From Hexactinellida sp. DTS-2022 (Eukaryota > Porifera > Hexactinellida), in assembly GCA_028753945.1 (NCBI GenBank), contig JAPNXP010000001.1:10344501-10408500 (forward strand): a stretch of 64,000 nucleotides of DNA. The letters run 5' to 3'. Made by a program: the position numbers and the translations under genes. Shown here in pieces: positions 20,587 to 32,589 of the stretch. Each line of letters opens with the position of its first letter. Within the stretch, counting starts at the first letter, position 1. The notes beneath the pieces are model-generated. The model ran no database searches, had not been told where the DNA came from, and was given only the letters and a program-made list of their open reading frames with translations.

Positions 20587-20877
20587 TTACTGACTATCTC
20601 CCTTCTTACGACGCCAGGCTACAGTTAGTCCCCTCTCCCCCTTCTCTCCCCTCTCCCCCTTAGCCCCTGGGTTCCCAATTGCCCCTACTGGTCCCACCTC
20701 TCCAGGGCGCCCAAAGGGACCAGGGAAACCAATATCGCCCGGATGGCCTATATCACCTTTGGCTCCAAACGGCCCGATATGCCCTCTCGGTCCCAACGGG
20801 CCCTGTGGCCCTGCCTCTCCCCTCTCCCCCTTTATAGCAGGAGATATTCCTGTGCAGGGTGAGCATTGAGTTGTGCA
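20587..20877 (-). CDS. Collagen-like exon
   Basis: About 22 Gly-X-Y triplets in a row on the minus strand ([20 protein letters not shown] onward, then [20 protein letters not shown]), ending WRRKKGDSQ and a stop. Upstream a likely acceptor (CTGCACAG at 20850) would start the exon at 20849; read through, it begins with a Cys-rich stretch (CTTQCSPC) that runs into the hAT-like MITE 20878-21044. No other collagen exon is seen nearby, so it is part of a larger gene or a remnant. A GTAAGA near the end could be a donor. Confidence 0.6.
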   Translation of the reverse strand, partial: CTTQCSPCTGISPAIKGERGEAGPQGPLGPRGHIGPFGAKGDIGHPGDIGFPGPFGRPGEVGPVGAIGNPGAKGERGEKGERGLTVAWRRKKGDSQ

Positions 20878-21044
20878 CAGGGCCGGCGGAAGAGGGGCGG
20901 TTGGGGCGGCCTGGGCCGCCCCACTTTTTCTGTGATTTGTATGGTACTTTGAAATTTCGCGGGCGTGGTTCGTAATACTATTATACAAGGCTGCCCCACA
21001 TCTCACAAGGCCGCCCCACCTCTCACGAGCTTCCGCCGGGCCTG
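20878..21044. mobile_element. hAT-like MITE, 167 bp, twin of 12774-12940
   Basis: Ends CAGGGCCGGCGGAAG and CTTCCGCCGGGCCTG. Flanks GTTGTGCA and ATTGTGAA match at 6 of 8 positions, a possible target duplication. The collagen-like exon and the NHL fragment point away from it on either side. Confidence 0.8.
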
Positions 21045-21047
21045 ATT

Positions 21048-21605
21048 GTGAAATTCAATAGAACTAGTTTGGCAAGAGAATCTCACAAATCCTGTGGTTA
21101 TCGCCTATCAGGAATCTGCACAGACGATACCAGTGTATATGTGGGTGCTTACAAGAGAATGGAGTTAATAGTGCTAACTCATGAATTGATTGAAGAGAGA
21201 CGCATGCCTCTAACCACTCAGTACAAACAAGGAGACACTCTTATCATCGATATCTCACTAGCCAGAGAAGAGTTCTATGTTCTGCTATCTAAATCAGAAT
21301 ATCCAATTCAAACCTTCTCCAAACAAGGCACTCTAAACAGATGCATTATTCACAGAGAGTTGTTGTCGGATAATGTTGGTTGTTTTTGTTTAGATCAACA
21401 ACTGAACATACTGGTAGCAGATAGAGGTAGCAAACAAGTCAAGATATTCTCAAAAGAAGGAAAACTGATAACTCAATTCGGCAAAGAAGGATCTGAGAAA
21501 GGAGAGTTCACTAATCTGACAGGAATAGCAGTTGATAACTCAAGTAATATTATAACAACAGATAGGAAGGGCAATTACAAACTACAGACATTCTCTCCAG
21601 AGTGA
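21048..21605 (+). pseudogene. NHL-repeat gene fragment (C-terminal half)
   Basis: 185 residues of propeller only: SGICTDDTSVYVGAYK, FCLDQQLNILVADRGSKQVK, GEFTNLTGIAVDNSSNIITT. Its full-length relatives in the window have an N-terminal coiled coil and about 150 more propeller residues; here these are absent and the ORF opens 3 bp after a MITE. It is therefore probably a truncated copy. The frame is intact over the part that remains. Confidence 0.65.
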
Positions 21606-22130
21606 GATGAGATAGATCTCCCATAGAACTGAATAAATACCAACAATGTATTTATTAATGCAGTTGTGTCGATTCGATCTATTTACTAAGCGGTTTTATA
21701 AAATTGAACAGTTTAATTTTTCGCTTTCTTCCCAAACATGGAAATATTTAGTACTTATAAACTAGGTTCTGTTTTCGTTCCTAATTTCACCCAAAATAAA
21801 AACCTAGGTCACAGGCTCACAGTTAGATGTGCCGCGTCGATTCATTAACCACACAATATTCGGAGGGCTAGATAAACTGGAGTAATTACAATGGACGAAA
21901 CCAGGCGTAACTGGGAATAAATTAAATTAAATTAAATTTCAGGGTTGTATCAACTCAATTTGAGTTGGCAGAATCAACTCATTTTCTTGAATGAGTTGAA
22001 TAAGTTGGTAGACAAAAAATGAGTTGTTTTACCAACTCAAAATGAGTTGATACAACCCTGAAATTTAATTTTAATTTAATTTAATTTAATTTAATTTTAA
22101 TTTAATTTAGTCTGTCTGGGATAAAAGCAC
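21606..22130. other. Spacer with hAT-like MITE 21940-22060
   Basis: 21940-22060 has ends CAGGGTTGTATCAACTCA and TGAGTTGATACAACCCTG, repeats of CAACTC/GAGTTG inside, and AAATTT on both flanks, within a TTAAA-repeat tract. Nothing else is recognised. Confidence 0.7.
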
Positions 22131-22688
22131 CTCAAGCAGCGAGTTTGGTACTTCAAACTCGTGGTGGGAACCGCGGAGAGGAAAATTCTCCCAAATGAGA
22201 ATGTTCCTCTCTGCGGTTCCCACCACCAGCATGCAGCACCTCCCCCGCCAGATCCATGGTGAACACCTTCTCCGGCTGCAGGTAGGTGGCCGCTTCCTGG
22301 TTCTGTCTCAAGTCCAAAACACGGATCGTCTTATCCCAACTTCCGGTCACGCAACAGCCGAGAACGGGCGAGTAGTTGATGGATTTGATCGCGTCACGTG
22401 TGAGCCTATGACCTCTTGGTGCTGCCGGGAGAGATCGCTGAGAAGAGGCGTCTGCTGAGGCCGCCGCTGAGCACGTGGTTCTCGTCTGTAAACGCGCAGG
22501 TGAGTACGGGGGCGGTGTGGCTGTGCGAGGAGACCAACTTGTTGTGCAGTACGTCATAGAAGTGGACACTGCCGTCCCAGCTGCTGGCCAACAGGTAGCG
22601 CGTGTTAGGATTGGGACTGATGCCAAGTGAGTGGTATCATACCGTCACTAGGTGGGTTGTCCAGTTGGAATTCAATCAGGTCACTCAT
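22130..22688 (-). pseudogene. BUB3: BUB3 mitotic checkpoint protein, N-terminal half, decayed
   Basis: From MSDLIEFQLDNPPSDG (22688 down) through SPNPNTRYLLASSWDGSVHF, HTAPVLTCAFTDENHVLSGG, INYSPVLGCCVTGSWDKTIR and QPEKVFTMDLAGEV to VVGTAERNILIWENF the order of BUB3 WD repeats 1-3 and part of 4 is clear, but it needs three changes of frame (near 22640, 22440 and 22230), too close for introns. Homology stops near 22140 and WD repeats beyond it are missing; a hAT-like MITE lies just beyond. BUB3 is essential in animals, so an intact copy presumably exists elsewhere. Could alternatively reflect several assembly indels. Confidence 0.75.
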
Positions 22689-22734
22689 TGCCTAAAATAT
22701 TGTAATCTCAATTAAATGATTTACTCACCTCATA

Positions 22735-23565
22735 AGTTTCTTTAATTAATTAAATTGAATTTCACTAAATATTTGAATTCAGCGCACTCGATAACCCCAA
22801 TATTCTAATTGGAACCGTCTCTATAAGTTAAACACAGAGCGAATTAAGAAGTATTGCAACGTTATATAAACAGGGTAAACTTATAACAGGGTAAACTTAT
22901 CTACTAGTTAGTATATACTGAATAATGCTGAATCCAGAAAACATGTAATACTTAATGGAATTTTTTTCAAGGCTTGTACATGTTGTCATCACTTTGATTA
23001 AATTATTATTTTTTAAATCTTTACATTAATTAGAATTAATTATGTCAGTGTATCCATTGTGCAAGATTATTCTAGCAGAAATAAATATAATCAGATAATC
23101 TGTCGTTATTATGGAATGTAAAATCTTAGTTTTCAATTTGAGAATAGAAGCCTACTCGATTTCACAAGTGGAATCAATATAATTATCGCAAGTTGAAACA
23201 ATAGTGTAAGTTTTAACAAGTTGAATCAATATAATTTTTACAAGTTGAAACAATGGAATTAGATTTAACACTTTTAATTGAACTGAAGTGTAGTAAACAA
23301 AGGAAATTTGCAAGTCATTTGTGGCATAAACTAAACCAAATTTGAAATTCGTGCACTGTCAAAAGGTGTAGAATTAAATTCTCTATTGAATGCATATAAA
23401 TTGAATATTCGAGCACTGTTATTGTTCTTTTTCCAACATATTAAACAGCTGCAAAAATGTTTCCAAACAAATTTAAACATCTGTAACCCATGAGACACAT
23501 ATCCTGAGAATTTGGGATCTTAGTTAATTAAACTCTGTTCTGTGGAGATGATACGGAAGGAAAAT
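22735..23565. repeat. Second block of the hairpin-bounded element (GAATTCAGCGCACTCG block)
   Basis: Words TTTGAATTCAGCGCACTCGA, CTATAAGTTAAACACAGAGC and ATGGAATGTAAAATCTTAGT match 11815-12120. It leads straight into hairpin H5, as 11700-12460 leads into H3. Confidence 0.7.
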
Positions 23566-23569
23566 AATA

Positions 23570-23690
23570 ATCCAAAATTGCAGCCTGTGCCGAAAATATT
23601 TCCCTTTGGAGGCACTACTACTTACCCAACCACCAAATGTAGTGCCTCCAAACGGAAATGCGTCGGCACAGGCTGCAATTTTGGATTTTT
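23570..23690. repeat. Hairpin family, copy H5
   Basis: ATCCAAAATTGCAGCCTGTG with its complement; loop contains CTACTACTTACCC. It is the most symmetrical of the set. Confidence 0.8.
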
Positions 23691-23744
23691 CAGTACATTA
23701 TACTTATATTATTTATTTAATTAATACTACTCATAACAATCTAT

Positions 23745-23930
23745 ATTATTAAATCTCGATTGTTGCGTGTTTGTTTGTTTGTTTGTTTGTTTGTTTGTTT
23801 TTTGTCCGGAATGTATTAAAGTGATGGGGGAATAGAAACCGCATTAATATATGAGATATAAACTAACAGTAAAATGTTATAATTGGCAAACAAATGTTAT
23901 AATAAGTAACCAAGTATTTTGAACACGAAT
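23745..23930. repeat. Interspersed repeat with (GTTT)n tract
   Basis: TATTATTAAATCTCGATTGT, then GTTT repeats, TTTGTCCGGAATGTATTAAA and GGGGGAATAGAAACCGC. An inverted copy is at 35615-35790 and a distant one at 8545-8660. Class not determined. Confidence 0.6.
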
Positions 23931-23937
23931 TTCGCAC

Positions 23938-24205
23938 TTTACTGACTGACAACAAATTAAAACTTGATTATCTGTAGATAGTTTATTATTTTCTATAATA
24001 AAATCATCGTCATATATTAGTGTTATCATAATATCACTCAATTAGGAATGGAAATTAGCACTATAGAAATCAAAAATCCAAAATTGCAGCTGTGCCGACA
24101 CATTTTCCTTTGAGGGCACTATATTCTGGTGGCTACTTGTTGGTAAATTTAATAGTGCCCCCAAAGGAACATGCTGTCGGCACAGCTGCAATTTTGGATT
24201 TTTCG
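23938..24205. repeat. Hairpin family, copy H6, with left flank
   Basis: Nearly identical to 8160-8430 through the left flank and the hairpin (AAATCCAAAATTGCAGCTGT and complement), then followed by the family's downstream block to 24400. Confidence 0.8.
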
Positions 24206-24404
24206 CCATGTCACCATCACGTCAGGGTGTTTTACACATTTGTCAAGTGGTCATGAGTTACAAGAAACGATTGGTAAATTCGAAGTTTGTTTCTATCTCA
24301 ACCATCTTGAGTTTAATGCCATTGATTAATAATGTATAAATAATATATTCAATAAATAGTTAATTCTTTTAGCAATGTTATCCACGGTGAGTTGAATAAA
24401 ATTA

Positions 24405-24870
24405 GGGCTGAAACGAATGTTCGAAATGTAACGAACGAACCTTTTTTCTAAACGAACGAATATTCGAATATTCGTTCGTTTGGATGACTAAGCATTAAAA
24501 CAATTTCTAGAGAAAAATACATTGGAAAATAGGTTTTGAAAATGTTACAATGGTATAATATTAGTTACAAAGTGTATTATATACAAGTTAACTAATAATC
24601 AACTAGTTTGAGTGGGAATTTAAATTTACGATATCTCTAAGCTATACAAAAGTCTTGTTGTTGTCCAAAATTATTTAACGAAATATCTGTTTGAATCTAA
24701 TATTCGTCTAAACGAATATTCGTTTCGTAACGAATATTCGTTTCGTAACGAATATTCGTTCAATCATTTCGAACGAATATTCGAATATTCGGTATATTCG
24801 TTTCGTAACGAATATTCGTTCAATCATTTCGAACGAATATTCGAATATTCGGTATATTCGTTTCAGCCCT
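24405..24870. mobile_element. MITE with GGGCTGAAACGAAT ends and CGAATATTCG repeats
   Basis: Inverted ends GGGCTGAAACGAAT and ATTCGTTTCAGCCC. The right third is a tandem run of CGAATATTCG, with a ~60-bp unit repeated (CAATCATTTCGAACGAATAT twice). It is nested in the hairpin-bounded element. Fragments are at 3061-3372 and 12945-13055. Confidence 0.75.
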
Positions 24871-25252
24871 AGAATAAATTCAACAAATTCCTTATTTAAT
24901 TAATTTAATTTGATTCAATCCAGTTCGAATTCACAGTTCGAATTCAGAAGTTAAATCAATATAATTGTCACAGTTGTACAGTAGTGTAAGATTTAACAAG
25001 TTGAATCAATATAATTTTTACAAGTTGAAACAATGGAATTAGATTTAACACTTTTAATTGAACTGAAGTGTTAGTAAACAAAGGAAATTTGCAACTTAAT
25101 TGTGGCACAAACGAAGCCAATTTGAAAATTCGTGCACTGTGAAAAGGTGTAGAATTAATTATCTATCAAATGCATATAAATTGAATATTCGGGTACTATT
25201 TATTATTACTTTACACTACTTTTACAAACTCTTCTAATATAAACTTACAGTT

Positions 25253-26082
25253 ATGACTAGCATTACTCGGAATTCGGCAGCTTTGACTGTCAAAGTTCCT
25301 ATCTCAAGGACGTCATCAGCAAATAAACTTTCAAAATGGATTAACTCTCTAAATAACATTACAGAAGAGGATCTGAACCCACTGACCAGTTATGAACTCA
25401 AGTTAATTATCCTCAGTGCTCGGGATAGAGAACATACAATAGATCCAATCTCAATGTCAACACTGGGGATTTAAATCTTCTTCAACCTACTTTAAACGAA
25501 TTAACACAAAACTTAAAACAACTAACAGAGATAGTTGAAGAACAATCTAGGCTGATTGTCCAAAATGCAAATACCAAGAAAACTTACTCTCAAGCTGCAT
25601 GCACTGATCTACCAGTATCATGTGAACAAATGAGAGTATTATTACACGAAGAAAAAACGACTGCAGAGGAAAAGGATAAATTCAAAAGGGAGAAAAATAT
25701 TATTGTCTATGGACTACCAGAGGAAATGATGTTACCGCAAGCAACAGACGAATTCAAGAAAATAGCCCTAGAATTAAACTCCAAACCTAACGTCATCAAA
25801 GCAGATCGTTTAGATAAAGTTAAGAGTGACAACAAACCTCGACCCATCTGTTTTAAGCTCGAATCGAAATATGAGAAACAAAGAATAGTGGCATCTGCGC
25901 ACAAGCTTAAGTCAAATCAACGATTTAAAACAATTTACCTTAAACCAGACCTGACGAAGATGGAGAGGATCTTACAAAAGGAGGCCTGGGAAAATCTAAA
26001 GCAATCAATAACTAAGCACCCAGACAAACGATGGAAAATTAAAAATTTCAATGTAGTCGAAATATCACCTAATGTAGATTGA
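25253..26082 (+). pseudogene. LINE ORF1 (RNA-binding type), one frameshift
   Basis: Two overlapping frames (25253-25474, and an ATG at 25630 to 26082). The second reads NIIVYGLPEEMMLPQATDEF, then KADRLDK, RPICFKLESKYEKQRIVASA and KTIYLKPDLTKMER: the RRM-like core seen in ORF1 proteins of many LINEs (an IVYGLP strand, then a R-P-x-x-F-K-L strand). The first part has low complexity. The frame slips by one base near 25460. Confidence 0.75.
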
Positions 26083-26194
26083 ACTACCCCAGGGGTTGGG
26101 ATATTATCACATGACACTCCACCCCATTCTCTTGACCCGACTTTATCATTACTACCAGACTTTGTAAGCGATTCACAATTTTCCACTAATCCAA

Positions 26195-29100
26195 ATGGGA
26201 ATTAATTTCATGTACACTAACTGCCGTTCACTCAGCAATAAGTACTTAGAATTTGAGCAGTTAATAAATGCAGAAAGAATTCATTTTGCCGCCATTACTG
26301 AAACTTGGTTCAAGCCGGGTTATGAACTACAATTACATGGATACCACGGCTTTATCTGCTCAAGAGAAGACTATAGAGGAGGAGGTGTAGCGCTTTACAT
26401 AGATGACAAAATGACAATAAAGCACTATCCGATAGAATCTAAATCATTTAACCGTATTAACATATTAGTCATCAAGGTGGAATTCATCAAGTCTACCTAC
26501 ATTTGTTTAGTGTATCGACCTCCAAACTCTTCGACCCAAGATACAAAATTATTGTGCGATTACATCAAAACCTTTGAAGGTAAAAATATTATTCTATTGG
26601 GTGACTTAAATCTACCCGGGATTGATTCAGGGTTGCCAACCCTCCCGCTTTTTTGCCTTTTTTCTCCCATCCTCCCGACCTCCCGCCAAACTTTTCAAAC
26701 TCCCGCTTTTTGGGAAATTGTTGTTTTCAAACTCCCGCTTTTTGGGAAATTGTCCGGACCTATTTTAGCAAGCTAGGACCATTTATGGCAGGCCAAAATT
26801 GGTCCCGGACCATTTTTGTTTGGGCCGGACCAACTTTTTCGTGACAGGCCTAATCGACAAGAAATTCCTTGAAATCTCAATAAAAATGTTCATAAATTAC
26901 GAGAACTTTCGAAGATATTTAACTGCTGCTACATCTACGTACACGTATATCTGAAAAAACCCATAATATTTGTAAAAAAATTTATAACTCATTAATCTAG
27001 CTATTTCGTTTTTGTTGTATTATTGCATACATTGGGTGAATATGAGATACGCGGGAATAAATTTGATAGATAGAACTATCAAAATAAGCGCTTCCTAATA
27101 CTAGATATCCAGACATAAAAAATAATCATATTGTATCGTTCTATTCATGATAGATTCAAAGAAATGGCATATATTTTGAGTCTCCCGCTTTTCTCCCGTT
27201 TTTTCATCTTCGACCTCCCGCTTTTTTGGTAAACTCCCGCCAAAATTGGCAAAATCTCCCGCTTTTTGGTTTTCAGAGGTTGGCAACCCTGATTGATTGG
27301 TCCTCTCACCTAGCTTCTGGTTGCCAAAATCAATCGGTTGCAACTGAATTATTAAATGATATTGATGACCTATTCCTCTATCAACATATTATCGAACCTA
27401 CACGTAAGAAGTTTCAACCTATTTGTGCTTCCTATAAAGCCATACTGGATTTAGTATTTACAAATAATCAGTATCAGGTCAGCAAACTAGTATATAGACC
27501 TCCTCTCAGTGGATGCGACCACGATGTTATCTTCTTCAACTACAACACCGCAGTTCCGAAAAGACTAGGAAAAGTGTACCTATACCACAAAATAGATATG
27601 TTCCTAGCTGAACAACTCTTCAAGGACTCGCTACCAGCCTTCACACTTACTCATTCTTTAGATACATTATGGAATAAATTTTTAGATCTATACTCTCGTC
27701 TGCTTTCCCTAGTCCCTACTACTAATCGGAAAGACGTAAAACCATCATATTTAAGATCAATAACCTTCAAGCTTGCTCTGACAGAGAAATTTTCATGTTG
27801 GTCCAAGTATAGAAATAGTCCAAATCTACACAGTCTATCCGCATATAAGAAAACAAAGGATACAGTATCTAAACTTTCAAAAAAATTGAGACTGGATTAT
27901 GAAAATCAACTTGTAAACGATTTTAAATCCCCCTCTTCGGTCCGCAAGTTCTTTAAACATGCCAAACAATACAGAAATTCCAATACTTCTGCTATATCTT
28001 TACTTAAAGATTCTGGAAACCTAACTGTTACTCACTCAGAAACGGCAGATACTTTTATTAAACATTTTGAAACAGTCTATAACAGACCTGTAGCTCGTGG
28101 GAATTACCTAAACACTCTTCCTCGAGTTCTAACATCACTGGACAATGTAATAATCACAGAACAGATACTACTTCAGAAATTGGAACTTTTAGATATTTCT
28201 AAATCACCAGGTCCTGATAATATACATCCCAGATTATTGAAAATGTTCTCCCATCATTTTTCTATCCTACTAACGATCCTGTTTCAAAAAGTATCCTAAC
28301 AGGTGTACTACCTAGTGACTGGAAGAATGCTTACATAATTCCAATTCATAAAAAACTTTCCAAGCAGCATGCAAAGAAGTTCAGGCCCATATCAATCACT
28401 TCAGCAATAATAAAGATATTAGAATCTATCATTAAACCACACATTGTTGACCATCTGATAAAGAATGACATTATCCATCCTGACCAACATGGGTTTGTTC
28501 CCGGCAGATCAACCGTGTCTAACCTACTAGGAGCCCTGGAAAATTGGACATTATCCCTGGATAACAAGTTAGATGTAGATATTGTCTATATTGACTTCGA
28601 AAAGGCCTTTGACAAGGTACAGCATAGTATTCTCTTGGATAAACTAGATTCTGTAGGCATAAGAGGTAAACTTTTTAACTGGCTTGAATGTTTTCTGATA
28701 AACAGGAAACAGAGAGTTAAATTACAGGAAACTCTTTCTAAATGGTCTACTTTAACTAGTGGAATTCCACAAGGATCAGTTCTAGGACCCATCCTTCTCT
28801 TAATATACACATTTGACATCCCATCTAAATCTTTCTATAGCAAACCTCAGCTTGATAACAGTGTTTATATTTCTTCCTTTGCTGATGATACCAAGTATTA
28901 TACTGATGCGCACTTGGATAACAACTGCATTAAACTCGAATCTACATTAACCTCACTACTGAATTGGTCACAAAGAAATTATATGTCTATCAACATGGGT
29001 AAATGTAACTTACTTCACCTTGGTAAAAGACTACACCAAAATTACTCATACTCTATCGACACAATTACTCTTCACCAGACTTCACTAATAAAAGATATGG

Positions 29101-29725
29101 GTGTATTGATGGATGACAGCTCACCTTCACAGCGCATATTGCTAAAATATCGCTTGAAGGAAATAGAGCATTGGGTTTAGTTAAGCAGACTTTTGCCTGC
29201 ATAACGACAAATATATTTAAAATAGTCTATAGATCTCTGATTCGTCCAAAACTTGAATACGCTAGTCAGATCTGGTCACCCTTCCTCATTAAAGATATAC
29301 AGAAACTAGAAAAAATCCAACGGAGAGCCACTAAATGTGTCCAGGGCATGAAACATCTTCCATACCGTGTTAGACTGGAATTATTCTGGTTAACTTGTCT
29401 AGAGATAAGAAGGAAACGTGGCGACCTAATTCTTAAGTGGAAATACATAAATGGCACATCCGGCATTAAGTTTAGTCAACCGAATCTATTCAATCCTTTA
29501 AGCGGTTATCTCCGTGGTAATTCTTTAACTTTATTAACACCTTCAAACCGGCCGCCTAACACAAGAATAATGAATAAATTTTTAACTGAAAGAATTGTGA
29601 GCATTTGGAACAAACTACCAAATGAAATTGTTACAGCTCCGTCTATATCCACATTCAAGGGTAGACTGGACAGTCATTGGGAAGACCCCAAAAAACTTCC
29701 CCCGTGCTCCTGTTACAAACCTTAA
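26195..29725 (+). pseudogene. LINE ORF2: AP endonuclease plus reverse transcriptase
   Basis: Endonuclease: YTNCRSLSNKYLEFE, AAITETWFKPG, GGGVALYI, VYRPPNSS, ILLGDLNLPGIDS, then after the insertion LDLVFTNN and SGCDHDVIFF (the SDH-equivalent region). Reverse transcriptase: SPGPDNIHPRLL, FRPISITSAIIKILESII, GFVPGRSTVSNLL, YIDFEKAFDKVQHSILLDKL, GIPQGSVLGP and the catalytic FADDTKYY. C-terminal tail: RSLIRPKLEYASQIWSP and SIWNKLPNEIV. Interrupted by a hAT-like element at 26628 and by frameshifts near 28290 and 29125, so it is inactive. Confidence 0.88.
26628..27290. mobile_element. hAT-like element inserted in the LINE endonuclease
   Basis: 663 bp with ends CAGGGTTGCCAACCCTCCCG and GAGGTTGGCAACCCT, flanked by GATTGATT on both sides (26620-26627, 27291-27298), an 8-bp target duplication. 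CTCCCGCTTTTTG words repeat at both ends. A GGTCCGGACC-type block (26752-26850) inside may be a further nested insertion. Confidence 0.88.
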
Positions 29726-29809
29726 AATTATATTAAGATTAGATGTGCATAAGCCCACTTACTGGGCAGTACTTTTATTCCTGAACTTCATTCTTGTCAA
29801 CCTGCACTA

Positions 29810-29841
<32 letters not shown>

Positions 29842-29842
<1 letters not shown>

Positions 29843-30010
29843 TTGGTGGTCGTTCGTTCGAAAGTGCCTCTAAAAGAACATGATATCGGCAAAGCTGTTA
29901 TTTTTAGATCTTTTGCAATGTCATCGTAACTATGAAGGTGTTAAACCATTTCAAAAAGGTTTTTCAGACAGAAACGACCCTTTGTGTGTTGGAAGTTTCG
30001 ATTTTCAGCA
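29842..30010. repeat. Hairpin family, half copy H7, and its downstream block
   Basis: Only the right arm of a hairpin (TTTTGGTGGT ... AAAGCTGTTATTTTTAGATC) survives, directly after the LINE's (ATT)n tail, then the block GCAATGTCATCGTAACTATGAAGGTG. The LINE therefore probably inserted into a hairpin copy. Confidence 0.65.
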
Positions 30011-30049
30011 CTAGTTTACATGCATCAAATAATAACATTTTTTAAAAAC

Positions 30050-30360
30050 CCTCAGACGGGATGGGTGTGTGCTTCTTTCTGTTGCACAAGCCGCACCCAA
30101 TATTTGATTTAAATATAATTTCAATATTCAAATTACATATCATCTTAATTTAATATAATTTAATCGGCTTACTTATATGGCGGCCGCCTACAATGTCGGC
30201 TAGCCGACATATTAGCAAATCTCGCCGATATATAAGGAATTCATCTAAATTTGAACGAATTAGAGGAAAAGTCCCTGGAAGATTGAAAATAAATAATCTA
30301 TTATGGAGGACAAAGAAGCGACCGAGACCGAAGGGCTCGTAGTATAAAACTATAATAGGA
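30050..30360. repeat. Interspersed repeat pieces (CCCATCCCGTCTG; GTCGGCTAGCCGACAT)
   Basis: 30050-30165 recurs inverted at 36760-36925 (ends AGACGGGATGGGTGTGTGC and its complement). 30165-30345 (TGTCGGCTAGCCGACAT, GAATTAGAGGAAAAGTCCC, GACCGAGACCGAAGGGCTCG) recurs at 34490-34630. Class unknown. Confidence 0.55.
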
Positions 30361-30835
30361 CTCTACTATATAACGTTTTTTACTAGAAGCACACAAAAAA
30401 TTTGGCTGAAAATCTAGAAAACGAGTGTTTACGCAGAGAACAAAAAATACCAATTCTTCAAAACAGGTATAATACAAGTATTATAAAATATTGTCCATTT
30501 TATGAAAAACATGCAAAAAAGATACAAATCTAATTGTACTAATTCCTAATAGTGATTGCAATAGTTGTAATAGTTAGTTAGCAGTAAACTACTTGAGTAG
30601 TATGCAATCTAAGTAGACACACCGTAGCAGAATTTGAATGTTAGTAGGTAACGAATTCTGTTCTGGCTCTCTTTGTAGATCAGGTATTCGCTCTGACCGA
30701 AATTAGAATTCGAGTAATCGTTTTGATCGATTGGTGTTCCCTGGGGTACAGTCACATCTCGACCATCAAGTTGTATCTTTACATCTTTTTCCATATCTAC
30801 AAAAGTTAATATGCAAAAAACTTGTATAAAAGTTA

Positions 30836-31300
30836 ATACAGTATAACCTCGTTAGTATAAACCAGTGGCGGCGCTAGCCATCCGCCACTGGTGGGGCACA
30901 ATTGCGTCACAGGTGGGGCACAGGCTATTGAACTGGGACATACTTACATTAATTAGATGGGCACAAGTCTCACCCTCGCGCCGCCTCTGGCACGAACACT
31001 GTTAATACGAACACTAGTTCAGTCCCCTTCACAGCCTTTACAATAATAAAATGCTATTGATTAGTACAGTAAAACCTTTATAAAGTGAATACCCCCTAGA
31101 CCAGCGAAAAACGTTCACTTTTGAGAGATGTTCACTTTTCATAATTTATCATAATGTGTGTCTAAACTTAAGCAATGGGGAAAATTTGGGACCGAGGAAT
31201 GGTGTTCATATTTTGGAGGTTTTACTGTACAATTTCGGATAAGGCGAACGAATTCTGAAGGTCACCTGGTGTTCGTACCAACGAGGTTCTACTGTATGCA
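30836..31300. repeat. Mariner-like MITE remnants with a nested hAT-like MITE
   Basis: CAGTATAACCTCGTTAGTA at 30838 and GTACCAACGAGGTTCTACTG at 31276-31295 are the two ends of the mariner-like family. 30862-30988 (CAGTGGCGGCGCTAGCC to CGCCGCCTCTG) is a hAT-like MITE inside, and another short repeat (CAGTAAAACCTTTATAAAG) starts near 31066. All lie in PARP3 introns. Confidence 0.55.
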
Positions 31301-32589
31301 AAAAAAACTCGTACATGCTATTATAATTATAAATAGGAAAATATCCATCATAACTAACCTGGTTCAGTTCTTCCTCTAGCTACTACACTGTCATAACTAG
31401 TGGGTGCTCTCTTGAGACTACTGTCGTCTTTTGTAATAGTATGCTCTTTCCCGAGAGCAACTTCGTTTAAGAACATTATCCCAATATTCTTACTTGAAGG
31501 ACGAACTAAAATAAACAAAAAATTCCAAATAAGTATATAGGCAAATATAGCGCATTTTGGGAAAGTAAGTAATTCCAGTTATAATGAAGTTTTTTATATT
31601 ACCCAGACAGATAAATAGTTGACCTTATTTCCTTAAAACATGGAAAATCATGGAAAAAACTTGAAAAAATCATGAACTGATAGGGTCCAATCCCCGCCCG
31701 CCTCCAATGCTTGTACAATATGTTCAAACATAGAGTACGATAGACACAGCAATAAAATTTGGGATCCGGGATTGAGAAGGGAATCCCGGGAATCAATCCC
31801 GGAGTGAAAACCACTGGGATCCAGGGATTGTGACCCCTAATAGCAATTCATACCATAAGCAGTAGATTTCATTTGTTCAGAAGCAAAGTATATTCCCTTT
31901 CCAACTCTCCCGCCTGTATGTGGCATTATTCTGAGTCCGTCTTTGAGAATAGCTGCCACCGCAGCAAGATTAGTACCGTGCCATAACAATTTCCTATTCT
32001 CTAATTTGTCGTGATATTTGTAGCGCGCAAGAGCAGAGTGTCTGTTAACTTTCCAGATATTCTGAATTAAAGGGATGCCATGAGCGTACATACCAATTGG
32101 ACATCTTGTACTGAATGCATAGATCTCTATAATCTATAAGAAGTTGGTAACACATTGTACGTATAGTAAGAAATTAAGAATTAATAATACCAAATCGAAC
32201 AGCGGAAATTCATTGTAAGTTAATTTGTTATTTCGTGAAGTCATGTAACCACAATGTGTATATAGGTGTTTCATATTGGGTTAACCAGTTCTATGAAATC
32301 TAGAGCCAAACCGATCGAAATTGAAGGAGTTGTATCTAGAACTTATCTTATTACGTCATAATCCCAAAATTTCGCTTCAAAAACGAATAGATCGTTGTCG
32401 GAGTACAAAATTACCCCTGTATACAATTTTCAGCTTTCTAGAAGTTGTAGTTTTTCCAATAAATTTTGAACAAACAAACCAACAACAATTGTGCTTTTAA
32501 TTTTACCTGATTAAGTGGAGAAATCTATTAACAGGCGGCTCTATTAAGCGGAGTCGACTGTATATTATAATTGTGCTTAATCAGGGTTT

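Larger units (their letters stand above)
25205..29841 (+). mobile_element. APE-type LINE (CR1/L2/Jockey-like), nearly full length, decayed
   Basis: Order: ORF1 (from 25253), ORF2 with AP-endonuclease then reverse transcriptase (26195-29725), then an (ATT)n tail at 29808-29841. It is a copy-and-paste element that nicks DNA and reverse-transcribes its own RNA. The endonuclease domain is split by a 663-bp hAT-like element. ORF1 has one frameshift (about 25460) and ORF2 two (about 28290 and 29125). The (ATT)n tail and FADD catalytic motif fit CR1/L2-like families. Confidence 0.88.
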
